A stretch of DNA of 7,464 nt from Candidatus Nitrosopumilus sp. (GCA_029860565.1 JAOUAY010000049.1:1-7464); one strand, 5' to 3'. Positions 1 to 6,670 are shown, numbered from the stretch's first letter. The notes: generated by a model not told the origin, from the letters alone. A program made the numbers and translations.

Positions 1-560
1 CAGATAAACTTGCAGGATATCTTGATATTGAAATTCTACATACAGCAGTTGCCAACACCAGATTAATTGGTGCATTGTCTGTAATGAACAATAAAGGAAT
101 ATTGTTACCAACTACAGCATATCAAAATGAATATGATTATTTGAAAGAAGTAACAGACTTGGAAGTTGGTGTGTTAGATACTAAATTTAATGCACTTGGA
201 AATGTAATATGTGCCAATGACAAAGGAGCAGTTGTATCTCCATGGCTATCAAAAGAAGATTGTAAAACAATCTCTAATGTGTTGGGAGTAGAGGTAATTC
301 AGAAAAAAATAGCTGGTTCCAACTTATCAGGAGTGGTTCTAATTGCAAATAATAGTGGTGGTGCAATTCATCCAGGAGCTGATAAGGGAGAAATAAAGAC
401 CGCAGCTAATGTTCTAGGCGTAAATATAGAACCTAGTTCTATTAACGGTGGCGTTCCATATGTCTCATCAGGAATACTGGCAAATGATCATTGCCTTGTA
501 GTTGGTTCATTAACTAGCGGTCCTGAAATTATGAACTTAACTAGAGCCTTTCTAAATTAA
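1..560 (+). CDS. eif6: Translation initiation factor 6 (aIF6), 5'-truncated
   Basis: The frame is open from base 3 at the left edge to a TAA at 558-560, giving 185 visible residues. The family is usually about 220 residues, so roughly 35 N-terminal residues lie outside the window. aIF6 binds the large ribosomal subunit and stops premature joining to the small subunit; this is family knowledge. The sequence shows the family's pentein-like pseudo-repeats: NTRLIGALSVMNNKGILLP near the visible start, ALGNVICANDKGAVVSPWL, then VVLIANNSGGAIHP, and a closing GILANDHCLVVGSLTSGPEI. The phrase NVLGV occurs twice, in line with the internal repeat symmetry. The TTG at 75 and ATG at 84 are internal codons, not starts, because conserved family sequence continues upstream of them. 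The last 20 nt overlap the convergent hisS gene. Upstream operon partners cannot be seen. Confidence 0.95.
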   Translation, partial: DKLAGYLDIEILHTAVANTRLIGALSVMNNKGILLPTTAYQNEYDYLKEVTDLEVGVLDTKFNALGNVICANDKGAVVSPWLSKEDCKTISNVLGVEVIQKKIAGSNLSGVVLIANNSGGAIHPGADKGEIKTAANVLGVNIEPSSINGGVPYVSSGILANDHCLVVGSLTSGPEIMNLTRAFLN

Positions 561-1824
561 GAATAGATTTTGGATCTTCAGTTAGTTTTTCTAGTGAAAT
601 AGTTCCTTCAGTTCCATTTACCATATCTTTGAGAACTACATTTCCCTGCTCTAACTCTTGAGGACCTACAATAATTGAAAATCTTGCATTAGTTGCAATA
701 TCCATTTGTTTTTTCATGTTACGTCCTGCCAAATCAATATCAGTTGGAATATGGTTTAATCTTAACAATGATGCAATAGATAATGCTACCTTTTGCATTT
801 CTTCATTTATGTACAATACTGCAACTCTATTTTGGGAAATATCCGGAATAATTTTTTGCTCTTGCATTGTAAGAATTATTCTTTCCACTCCACCTGCAAC
901 TCCGGTTGCACCAATATCTTCTCTGTTGAATGCTTTAGTTAGTGTATCATATCTGCCGCCACCTGCTAATGCACCTAATGTGGAATTTTTATCAAACACT
1001 TCAAAGACGATACCTGAATAGTAATCCAGTCCTCTAACAATTCCAAAATTAATTCTAACATTTGAAACCCCTCTATTCACTAGTGAATCAATTAGTGATT
1101 TTAGCTCATTCCAGGATTCTAGTTGTGTAGTATCAAATGCTTTTTCCACTTCTAAAATAGTTCCTTTAATTTGTGAAAATTCTAAAATCTTTTCTAATTT
1201 TTCTGTTTCATATCCTTTCTCTTGGAATTCATTTAGAATTTGTTCTTTAGATTTTTTTGCAATCTTATCTACTGCTCGTAGAATATCTGCCACTAGTTCA
1301 GGATCTTTTGAATTAAACACTTTGTTAATGTAAGACTCTACAAGATTTCTGTGATTAACATCAATTGTGATGTCTTTGAGTAAAAGTGAATCAAATAATC
1401 TAGATGTGATCTCTATGATTTCAGCTTCAGATTCAAGGCTGGCCTTGCCATAAATTTCGATATCCCACTGGTGAAAATATCGATATCTTCCTTTTTGTGG
1501 TTCATCATATCTAAATACCCCACCAAATGCTGAGATTTTTGCTGGAAGCCTTATTGATTTTTGGGCAGCTGCGTATCTTGTCAGCCCCATTGTAAAATCA
1601 AAACGTAATGCCACTTCTCTGCCCCCTTTATCTTTAAAATAGTAAATTTCATCTCGAATTCCAGGACCAGATTTGGTTTCTAAAGTTGATAATAATTCAA
1701 TTGGGGATGGATCCATAAATGAAAACCCATACAAATTGGATAATTTTTTAAAATGAGATCTAATGTGTTCAATGTTTACGTTTTCTGTACTCTCAAAATC
1801 TTTCATTCCACGTGGCAGTTCCAA
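541..1824 (-). CDS. hisS: Histidyl-tRNA synthetase (HisRS)
   Basis: This 427-residue class II aminoacyl-tRNA synthetase charges tRNA-His in the cytoplasm, and its length is normal for the family. Visible landmarks are PRGMKDF at residues 4-10, class II motif 2 as FRYDEPQKGRYRYFHQ at 104-119, the histidine-specific RGLDYYSG at 264-271, AGGGRYDTL at 287-295, and motif 3 as GVERI at 312-316. The region from about residue 333 to the end is the alpha/beta anticodon-binding domain. The start is a TTG at 1824. The first in-frame ATG (1806, residue 7) would remove the conserved PRG, and the frame closes with a stop upstream at 1849-1851. No clear Shine-Dalgarno precedes the TTG. A TATA-like element about 30 nt upstream suggests a leaderless or nearly leaderless transcript. 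The gene converges on aIF6 with a 20-nt overlap and is divergent from the HD hydrolase gene. Confidence 0.96.
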   Translation of the reverse strand: MELPRGMKDFESTENVNIEHIRSHFKKLSNLYGFSFMDPSPIELLSTLETKSGPGIRDEIYYFKDKGGREVALRFDFTMGLTRYAAAQKSIRLPAKISAFGGVFRYDEPQKGRYRYFHQWDIEIYGKASLESEAEIIEITSRLFDSLLLKDITIDVNHRNLVESYINKVFNSKDPELVADILRAVDKIAKKSKEQILNEFQEKGYETEKLEKILEFSQIKGTILEVEKAFDTTQLESWNELKSLIDSLVNRGVSNVRINFGIVRGLDYYSGIVFEVFDKNSTLGALAGGGRYDTLTKAFNREDIGATGVAGGVERIILTMQEQKIIPDISQNRVAVLYINEEMQKVALSIASLLRLNHIPTDIDLAGRNMKKQMDIATNARFSIIVGPQELEQGNVVLKDMVNGTEGTISLEKLTEDPKSILNLERL

Positions 1825-1850
1825 GATAATTAGATGCTGAAAGGTTGTGA

Positions 1851-1862
1851 TTTAGATATTTC
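1851..1862 (-). promoter_or_regulatory. Probable TATA element for hisS
   Basis: On the minus strand this stretch reads GAAATATCTAAA and is centred about 31 nt upstream of the hisS TTG. Archaeal TATA boxes lie about 26 nt before the transcription start, so the transcript would begin within a few nucleotides of the start codon. This fits the missing Shine-Dalgarno. It rests on spacing and composition only, in DNA that is AT-rich throughout. Confidence 0.35.
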
Positions 1863-1911
1863 TGTAATAACTATGTCAAACTACGCCATTTTTTGAAAAT
1901 TAGTCAATGTG

Positions 1912-1923
1912 AATTATTTAAAC
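1912..1923 (+). promoter_or_regulatory. Probable TATA element for the HD hydrolase gene
   Basis: AATTATTTAAAC is a good match to an archaeal TATA box and is the best such match in this divergent intergenic region. The expected transcription start is near 1943, which leaves a leader of about 54 nt before the ATG at 1997. That leader holds an 11-nt palindrome (1949-1959) and a GAGG at 1980-1983. The GAGG lies 13 nt from the ATG, rather far for a Shine-Dalgarno. Confidence 0.5.
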
Positions 1924-1948
1924 ATCATAACAGTAAATGTGTCTAAAA

Positions 1949-1959
1949 TGCACGGTGCA
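1949..1959. repeat. 11-nt palindrome, possible operator
   Basis: TGCAC-G-GTGCA is a perfect inverted repeat with 5-nt arms around one central base. It is GC-rich in an AT-rich region and sits a few bases downstream of the predicted transcription start of the HD hydrolase gene. That is where a dimeric repressor could block initiation. No second copy was noticed in the window. The operator role is inferred from position only. Confidence 0.35.
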
Positions 1960-1996
1960 GGATCATACTTTTGAATGATGAGGTTGTATAGTAAGA

Positions 1997-2671
1997 ATGG
2001 AAAATACTTTTGCAACAAAAGAAGATCTTTTGGATGTAATTGAAAATGATGCCCACATCAAAGTAGATAGTTTTGTTCAAAACGCCATAGATTTAGCGGA
2101 GGAAGCACATTCAGATCTTAAACGAGATGATGGAAAATCATCTTTTTTGGAAACTCATATTTGGCCTGTAACAATTGATGTTATTCGTCATTACAACACA
2201 ACTAACAAATTCCTTACATCTCTTCAAGTTGTTTCATCAATTTTACATGACATAATGGAGGATGATGAGAAAATTTTGGACTTGTATGCTTCCAAATCTT
2301 ATGGCTTTGATGCATACTTTAGACATAGATTTGGAGAATATGTATACAATGTAAGTAGTATATTGAAAACCAAACCAATAGAAAACTTTCAGGGTAAGAA
2401 TAAATCTGAAAAACAAACTGCAAGATTTTTAGATTATTGTGCCACCCTTACAAAATCAGATTATGATGTCAAAATTATAAAACTCTGTGATCGATTAAAC
2501 AATATGAAATTCATTTCTCAAAATCCAAACTCAGCAAAAATTTCCAGATACATTAGTGAAGCAGAGGACTTTTACATTGCATTTTCTATCTTCCCTCCAA
2601 CTGTAAAAGATTTTTACACCAAAATGAAAGAAAGCTACAATGAATTAAAAACACTGAAAGTAAAAGTCTAG
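1997..2671 (+). CDS. HD-domain phosphohydrolase, SpoT/Mesh1-like
   Basis: This 224-residue soluble protein has no signal peptide or membrane segment. It carries the motif set of the RelA/SpoT hydrolase domain: AEEAHSDLKRDDG at residues 34-46, ETH at 52-54 (H54), ILHDIMEDD at 82-90 (H84, D85 and the E88-D89 pair), and IIKLCDRLNNM at 160-170 (D165, N169). H54, H84, D85 and D165 fit the metal-binding H...HD...D pattern, and E88-D89 match the catalytic ED of Mn-dependent (p)ppGpp hydrolases. No synthetase, TGS or ACT domain follows, so it resembles small stand-alone hydrolases such as Mesh1. Family members hydrolyse the 3'-pyrophosphate of (p)ppGpp or the phosphate of NADPH; which substrate applies here is unknown, and (p)ppGpp signalling is not established in most archaea. 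The start is ATG 1997; an in-frame TGA at 1979-1981 rules out extension. The stop lies 1 nt from the convergent fixCX stop. Confidence 0.85.
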   Translation: MENTFATKEDLLDVIENDAHIKVDSFVQNAIDLAEEAHSDLKRDDGKSSFLETHIWPVTIDVIRHYNTTNKFLTSLQVVSSILHDIMEDDEKILDLYASKSYGFDAYFRHRFGEYVYNVSSILKTKPIENFQGKNKSEKQTARFLDYCATLTKSDYDVKIIKLCDRLNNMKFISQNPNSAKISRYISEAEDFYIAFSIFPPTVKDFYTKMKESYNELKTLKVKV

Positions 2672-2672
2672 A

Positions 2673-4541
2673 TTAACCGTATTTGTAATGAATTCCTTTT
2701 TCACCACGAGGATGTTTCCATTCTGTTTCTTGTGAACAGGTTCCACAATCTACACATCCTTCATGTTGTATGATGACATTTCCACCCTCTTCGGTGTAAC
2801 ACTTTGCTGGACAAAGAGTTACCATTTTTTTCATAAATTCACTGTTAGGATTAAGTACCTTGATGTGAGAAGAATGATCATCATTATAACTCAGATTTCC
2901 AATTCTGTCTGCAAGGGATGGAATGCTTGGAGAATACGACGAAGAGACAGTATTTCCTAATCGTTCAGCTAGTTGAATTGGAATCTTTACGTATGTATCC
3001 TCTGATTCAATCATCGGAAGTAGTTTATCATAGCCTAGAATATTTGCAAACTTAACTGCAATGCCCCTAAGTCTTTCATTTGACATCATTTTCAAAATTG
3101 GGCCATAACGTGAACCGATGATGTCTTTAGGAATATCTTTTGTGGCATCAAGGAAAATCTTTAGATAATTCTTGTCAATTTGTTTCATGTCAGTAGTATA
3201 TGGGCTATTTTCTGTTTCTTTAGAATAATACTCACCAAGAGAATTTGCAGAGAAATCATTTTTGTCAATTGCTCTTGCTACAGCATTTGCTGCTCTTACA
3301 CCATCATCAATTCCAACATTAAGACCCTCAATTTTTGGACCAACAAAGACGCCTCTACCGGCAGCATCTCCTACAAATAAGATATTTTTGAAGAATGGTT
3401 TTTGCATTCTGCATCTCTTTCCATCAGGAACTAACTTTGCTCCATATTCTGCTTCAACATAATCAGAACCAAAAGATACCCCCAACTTTGTCAATTGATT
3501 TTCAATTCCATCAAGTCTAGTTTTGATATCCTCATCAGTTTTGTATTTGCCTGAATCAATCAGACGTTGTCTTCCACTAGAAGAAAGATAGGAGGAACGG
3601 ATCTCATTCCAATTTTTAATATGCTTAGCCATTGCAAAACGAACTCGAAGTTGTTCTTCTTGTGGTAAGCTCTTATCAATTTTTGATTTTATTGGAACAT
3701 CATCTTTGATAAATTCACTGATCATGGGATTTTTCAATAACGCATCAATTAATGCAGACGGTTCAGATGGATTTGTTAATTGAGAATGATAGTGGTATAC
3801 TGCTCCAACTGAAAGCGTATCAGAATTTGTATAAAGAAATCCACCTCCAATGTGATTTAGTGTAATGTCTCCAGCAAAGAGATGTGCTGCACCTTCATCT
3901 GATGAGATCCCAAATCTTTTTTCAATAATTTCTTCAGGTAGTTTTACAATTACTTTTACTCCCTGATACAATTGTGTAGGCGTGAATTTTGGTCTTGCAT
4001 CTACCATATCTGCAATTTCTGAATTTACACCATCAGCTGCAATTACTGCCTTTACTTCAAATTCATCCAACTCATCAGTCTGAATTATTGCATTGCCTGA
4101 TTCGTTCCAGGTAATTGATTTAACATGGACACCGGGAATTATTCCACCACCAAATTTCTCAGCAGATTCTATTGCTTGTTTTGCAAACCATGAGTTAAGT
4201 TTGTGTAATAAAACAGAATATCCAAAATTTGATTGATAGTCATGTGCTGCAGTAAGATCCATAGAGTAGACCTTGTCTTTTGATGTTGAATGTAGAATGT
4301 ATTTAGTAATTTTTCGCTCAAAAGGTGCATCGTTTAGAAAATTCTCGTATACATCCTCGACATTTACTACGGTTCCCTTTTGTGGTTTTTTTGAGTAAAG
4401 AATTCCTCCAGAGATATTTTTTGCACCAATCTCCGAACCTGCCTCCAAGAGAATTGCTTGTTTGCCAAGATTTGACAATTGTTTTAGTGCAGCTAGTCCT
4501 GCAGATCCTCCACCAATTATTGCAACATCATATTTTTCCAA
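2673..4541 (-). CDS. fixCX: ETF:quinone oxidoreductase, FixC-FixX fusion
   Basis: This flavoprotein (622 residues from the chosen start) is expected to take electrons from EtfAB and pass them via FAD and an iron-sulfur cluster to the membrane quinone pool. The N-terminus has the dinucleotide-binding fold EKYDVAIIGGGSAGLAAL with GxGxxG at residues 10-15 and the ribose-binding acid E33. A second FAD motif, FVGDAAGRG, is at 389-397. The C-terminal 45 or so residues are a FixX-type ferredoxin: CPAKCY at 577-582 and CVDCGTC at 596-602. C577, C596, C599 and C602 are the likely 4Fe-4S ligands, with an extra C581. FixC and FixX are separate in E. coli; the fused form resembles mitochondrial ETF-QO. 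The start is a TTG at 4541, preceded by GGAGG 9 nt upstream. A TTG at 4559 would give 628 residues but would place that Shine-Dalgarno inside the gene. The start is 1 nt after the etfA stop, so the genes are co-transcribed and probably coupled. Confidence 0.9.
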   Translation of the reverse strand: MEKYDVAIIGGGSAGLAALKQLSNLGKQAILLEAGSEIGAKNISGGILYSKKPQKGTVVNVEDVYENFLNDAPFERKITKYILHSTSKDKVYSMDLTAAHDYQSNFGYSVLLHKLNSWFAKQAIESAEKFGGGIIPGVHVKSITWNESGNAIIQTDELDEFEVKAVIAADGVNSEIADMVDARPKFTPTQLYQGVKVIVKLPEEIIEKRFGISSDEGAAHLFAGDITLNHIGGGFLYTNSDTLSVGAVYHYHSQLTNPSEPSALIDALLKNPMISEFIKDDVPIKSKIDKSLPQEEQLRVRFAMAKHIKNWNEIRSSYLSSSGRQRLIDSGKYKTDEDIKTRLDGIENQLTKLGVSFGSDYVEAEYGAKLVPDGKRCRMQKPFFKNILFVGDAAGRGVFVGPKIEGLNVGIDDGVRAANAVARAIDKNDFSANSLGEYYSKETENSPYTTDMKQIDKNYLKIFLDATKDIPKDIIGSRYGPILKMMSNERLRGIAVKFANILGYDKLLPMIESEDTYVKIPIQLAERLGNTVSSSYSPSIPSLADRIGNLSYNDDHSSHIKVLNPNSEFMKKMVTLCPAKCYTEEGGNVIIQHEGCVDCGTCSQETEWKHPRGEKGIHYKYG

Positions 4542-4542
4542 A

Positions 4543-5727
4543 TTATACTGCCTCCACAATTTGTATCTGTTTTTTTATCTCTTCTATTAGTAAAGGGATA
4601 ACATCCTCCATTCTTCCTTTTATGAAAACATCGCATTCATCCTTTATCGGAGCGTCTTCATCTGGATTAATTGCTACAACAAATCCAGAGTCTTTCATTC
4701 CCCATACATGTTGCATTGCACCACTAACTCCTGCTGCGATGTATAACATAGCACTTGTTTTGTGTCCACTAGTTCCAATGACTCTGTCAGGAATCATATA
4801 TTTTGTATCTAAGTTTGAACTGACTTGGTAGGGTTTTTTTGATATTGGCAAGGTGATTCCAACTTCTCCGTTTAGTTCTTTTGCCAATTGTTCTATAAGC
4901 TTCATATTTTGTTCTGGTTCTTCTTTTATCCCTCTACCAAAACTTACAATTGTTCGGGGAGTCTCAAAATCAACCTCGCTTTCAATAACTTCACGACCAA
5001 GTACCTTAACTCGGAGATCTTCTGTGTCAATAGTGGGAACAAATTCAATTATTTTTCCCTCACGAGATGAATCAGATTTAGGTAATTCAAAGACACCAGG
5101 AATGATACTGCAAGATTGAGGATGATAATACCGTGGAAAAGCTGGATTTCGGTTATCAAGACAAAGAATTGTAGTCCATAAAAATCCTGAAAAGTCAGGC
5201 CTATACATCTCTAGAGTTTTTTCATAAGTTTCCTTTTTGCCTCCAGTTTTTTGTTGGTGGGACATTTCAATGTCTTCAATTACAAGTTGATTAATATCAG
5301 ATGCCAAACCGGATTCTAGCTCAGTTAAAACAGTAGATGAGAGATGCCTACCAATACTGTCTGCTGCAAAAAACATGTATCTTGGTCTTTGTATATCAGT
5401 TGCATATTCTGCTTCAATCTCTCCCAAAGTTTTGGTGTCTTGTGCAATCTGACTAATGACTTTAGTGTGAATGGTATTTCTAACATCTTTTAATTCCGGA
5501 TTATCAGAATAAATTACAGCATCAGCACCATACTCAATTAGTTGTTTTGAGGCATCCTGTATGTTATGACCTAGCATCACTGCAACTACTTTTTCTTTTG
5601 AAGAATATTTTGAATTAAAATCATCCATTAGACGCCTTGCCTCTCCAATCATTTCAAGACTTACAGGAAGAAATTCTCCGTCTTCATGTTCAATTACAAC
5701 ATATAGATGTCTAAATTGTTCTGCCAT
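4543..5727 (-). CDS. etfA: Electron transfer flavoprotein, alpha subunit (divergent)
   Basis: This is the 394-residue FAD-carrying subunit of the ETF heterodimer; typical EtfA is about 310-340 residues. The N-terminal domain opens with HLYVVIEHEDGEFLPVSLEM, the usual EtfA opening. ADSIGRHLSS at 122-131 matches the family SIGR element. The C-terminal FAD domain shows IVSFGRGI at 260-267 (R265 in the flavin-contacting arginine position), GTSGHKTS at 318-325, LYIAAGVSGAMQH at 328-340, and VVAINPDEDAPI at 350-361. Two features are odd. The stretch between RPDFSG (176-181) and PGVF (210-213) is about nine residues longer than usual. The canonical GQTGK-like loop is GTSGH. The start is ATG 5727 and overlaps the etfB stop as TAATG. 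A GGTGATC Shine-Dalgarno lies 5 nt upstream. The stop is 1 nt before the fixCX start. Confidence 0.93.
   Translation of the reverse strand: MAEQFRHLYVVIEHEDGEFLPVSLEMIGEARRLMDDFNSKYSSKEKVVAVMLGHNIQDASKQLIEYGADAVIYSDNPELKDVRNTIHTKVISQIAQDTKTLGEIEAEYATDIQRPRYMFFAADSIGRHLSSTVLTELESGLASDINQLVIEDIEMSHQQKTGGKKETYEKTLEMYRPDFSGFLWTTILCLDNRNPAFPRYYHPQSCSIIPGVFELPKSDSSREGKIIEFVPTIDTEDLRVKVLGREVIESEVDFETPRTIVSFGRGIKEEPEQNMKLIEQLAKELNGEVGITLPISKKPYQVSSNLDTKYMIPDRVIGTSGHKTSAMLYIAAGVSGAMQHVWGMKDSGFVVAINPDEDAPIKDECDVFIKGRMEDVIPLLIEEIKKQIQIVEAV
4551..4555 (-). promoter_or_regulatory. Shine-Dalgarno deciding the fixCX start
   Basis: On the minus strand GGAGG lies within the last codons of etfA, 9 nt before the TTG at 4541. 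The protein starting there begins MEKYDVAIIGGG, a typical N-terminus for this fold. The site argues against the upstream TTG at 4559, which would lie before it. Confidence 0.7.
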
Positions 5728-6605
5728 TATTTGATCACCATCGCATCTAGAGCTTCTTTCATTTTTGCTACCACTTTTTTTATCTGTTCAGGATCTGATC
5801 CATCTACAACTTCGGCTTTTCTTGTAGCAGTAGATTTTGGAACTCTTTCAACTTTGTATACGATAGTAGGAGAGCCTGGAAGTCCCACCAGTGTTTCATC
5901 CACACCTAATTCTTTGGCATTAAACATTGTAAAGTAATCCTTATAGTTATCAGCACGCTCTGTGGCTTCTTTTTGATATTTATGAAATGCAAGTCTTTGA
6001 GATACTTTGTCAAAACTAGACTTGTAGGTGGGATCAATTGATATGAACACTGGCAATGGTGCTTCGATTTCCTCAATAATATTTGGAGTGCCTTGCAAGC
6101 TGATCAAACGTTTTGCGCGAAGAATTCTAGTTTCCATATCTACAGTATAGCTAATCACATTTCCAAGAAAAGTAAATCCTAGTTTCCATGCAGTCTGCGG
6201 TCCTGTTTGTCCAGTTTCTCCATCAGATGCCCTATGTCCTGAAAAAACAATATCCATTTTTTCTTTCATCTTGTGAATTCCAGTTTTTAGAACTTCGGCA
6301 GTTCCCAATGTGTCTGCTCCTGCAAATAGTCGGTCACTGTACAAATGAAGTTCTTCAGCATCAGAGATTTGTTGAGCTTGTTGCAATGCCAAGTCGGCCA
6401 TTGGTGGCCCCATTGTTCCAATAGAGACTTTTGCGCCATACATTACCTTTCCAAAGAAAGCTGCATGAGCTGCTATTGCACTATGTGGGCCCAATGTATT
6501 TTTTGTCTCTGCTCGATTTAGTGTTCCATCTGGATTATAACTGACATTTCCTTCAGAAAAATCAGGTTCTAATTTTATAATTACAGCAATGTTAAGCTGT
6601 CCCAT
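5727..6605 (-). CDS. etfB: Electron transfer flavoprotein, beta subunit
   Basis: This 292-residue protein (from the ATG at 6605) pairs with EtfA and normally binds AMP, or a second FAD/NAD in bifurcating types. Typical EtfB is 250-265 residues. Family features are the opening LNIAVIIK at residues 4-11, ETKNTLGPHSAIAAHAA at 33-49, GAKVSIGTMGPP at 58-68, GADTLGTAEVL at 97-106 (the ADxxATA-like nucleotide-binding segment), and GHRASDGETGQTGPQTAWKLG at 123-143, followed by LPVFISIDPTYK. The DGETxQxGPQ stretch resembles the DGDTAQVGPQ of bifurcating EtfB from memory. A GTG at 6629 would add eight residues (MWSIFGLI). The ATG is preferred because MGQLNIAVIIK fits the family N-terminus. The gene heads the operon and has a TATA-like element upstream; its divergent neighbour is the Cys-rich mini-protein. 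The stop overlaps the etfA start by 1 nt. Confidence 0.93.
   Translation of the reverse strand: MGQLNIAVIIKLEPDFSEGNVSYNPDGTLNRAETKNTLGPHSAIAAHAAFFGKVMYGAKVSIGTMGPPMADLALQQAQQISDAEELHLYSDRLFAGADTLGTAEVLKTGIHKMKEKMDIVFSGHRASDGETGQTGPQTAWKLGFTFLGNVISYTVDMETRILRAKRLISLQGTPNIIEEIEAPLPVFISIDPTYKSSFDKVSQRLAFHKYQKEATERADNYKDYFTMFNAKELGVDETLVGLPGSPTIVYKVERVPKSTATRKAEVVDGSDPEQIKKVVAKMKEALDAMVIK
5733..5739 (-). promoter_or_regulatory. Strong archaeal Shine-Dalgarno for etfA
   Basis: GGTGATC on the minus strand is complementary to the GATCACC near the 3' end of archaeal 16S rRNA. It lies 5 nt before the etfA ATG and inside the final codons of etfB. Together with the TAATG overlap it supports translational coupling of the two subunits, which must be made in equal amounts. 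Confidence 0.75.
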
Positions 6606-6657
6606 GATCAGACCAAATATGCTCCACACTTAAAGTTACAGTGTAATTGAAATACTT

Positions 6658-6670
6658 GATATACGTTTAA
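6658..6670 (-). promoter_or_regulatory. Probable TATA element for the etfB-etfA-fixCX operon
   Basis: The minus strand reads TTAAACGTATATC here. Depending on the exact register the transcript would begin near 6630-6640, giving a leader of about 25-35 nt before the ATG at 6605. The assignment rests on composition and spacing only. Confidence 0.4.

Noticed and set aside
716..1021. 101-codon open frame antisense to hisS
   Set aside because: It lies opposite the HisRS motif 3 and RGLDYY region, which is strongly conserved on the other strand. The translation is hydrophobic patchwork without family features.
1948..1974. 8-codon leader frame (MHGAGSYF) before the HD gene
   Set aside because: There is no ribosome binding site and no attenuator-like hairpin set. 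The palindrome it contains is better explained as a DNA site.
4542..4559. Longer fixCX start at TTG 4559 (adds MWRQYN)
   Set aside because: It would overlap etfA by 17 nt, and the GGAGG that correctly serves the TTG at 4541 would fall inside the gene.
4325..4831. 168-codon open frame on the + strand, antisense to fixCX and etfA
   Set aside because: Both sense genes have clear family motifs through the whole stretch. The antisense translation is low-complexity, with no recognisable motif.
6606..6629. Longer etfB start at GTG 6629 (adds MWSIFGLI)
   Set aside because: The family N-terminus begins at the LNIAVIIK strand just after ATG 6605. The extra residues have no counterpart, although a leaderless GTG cannot be fully excluded.
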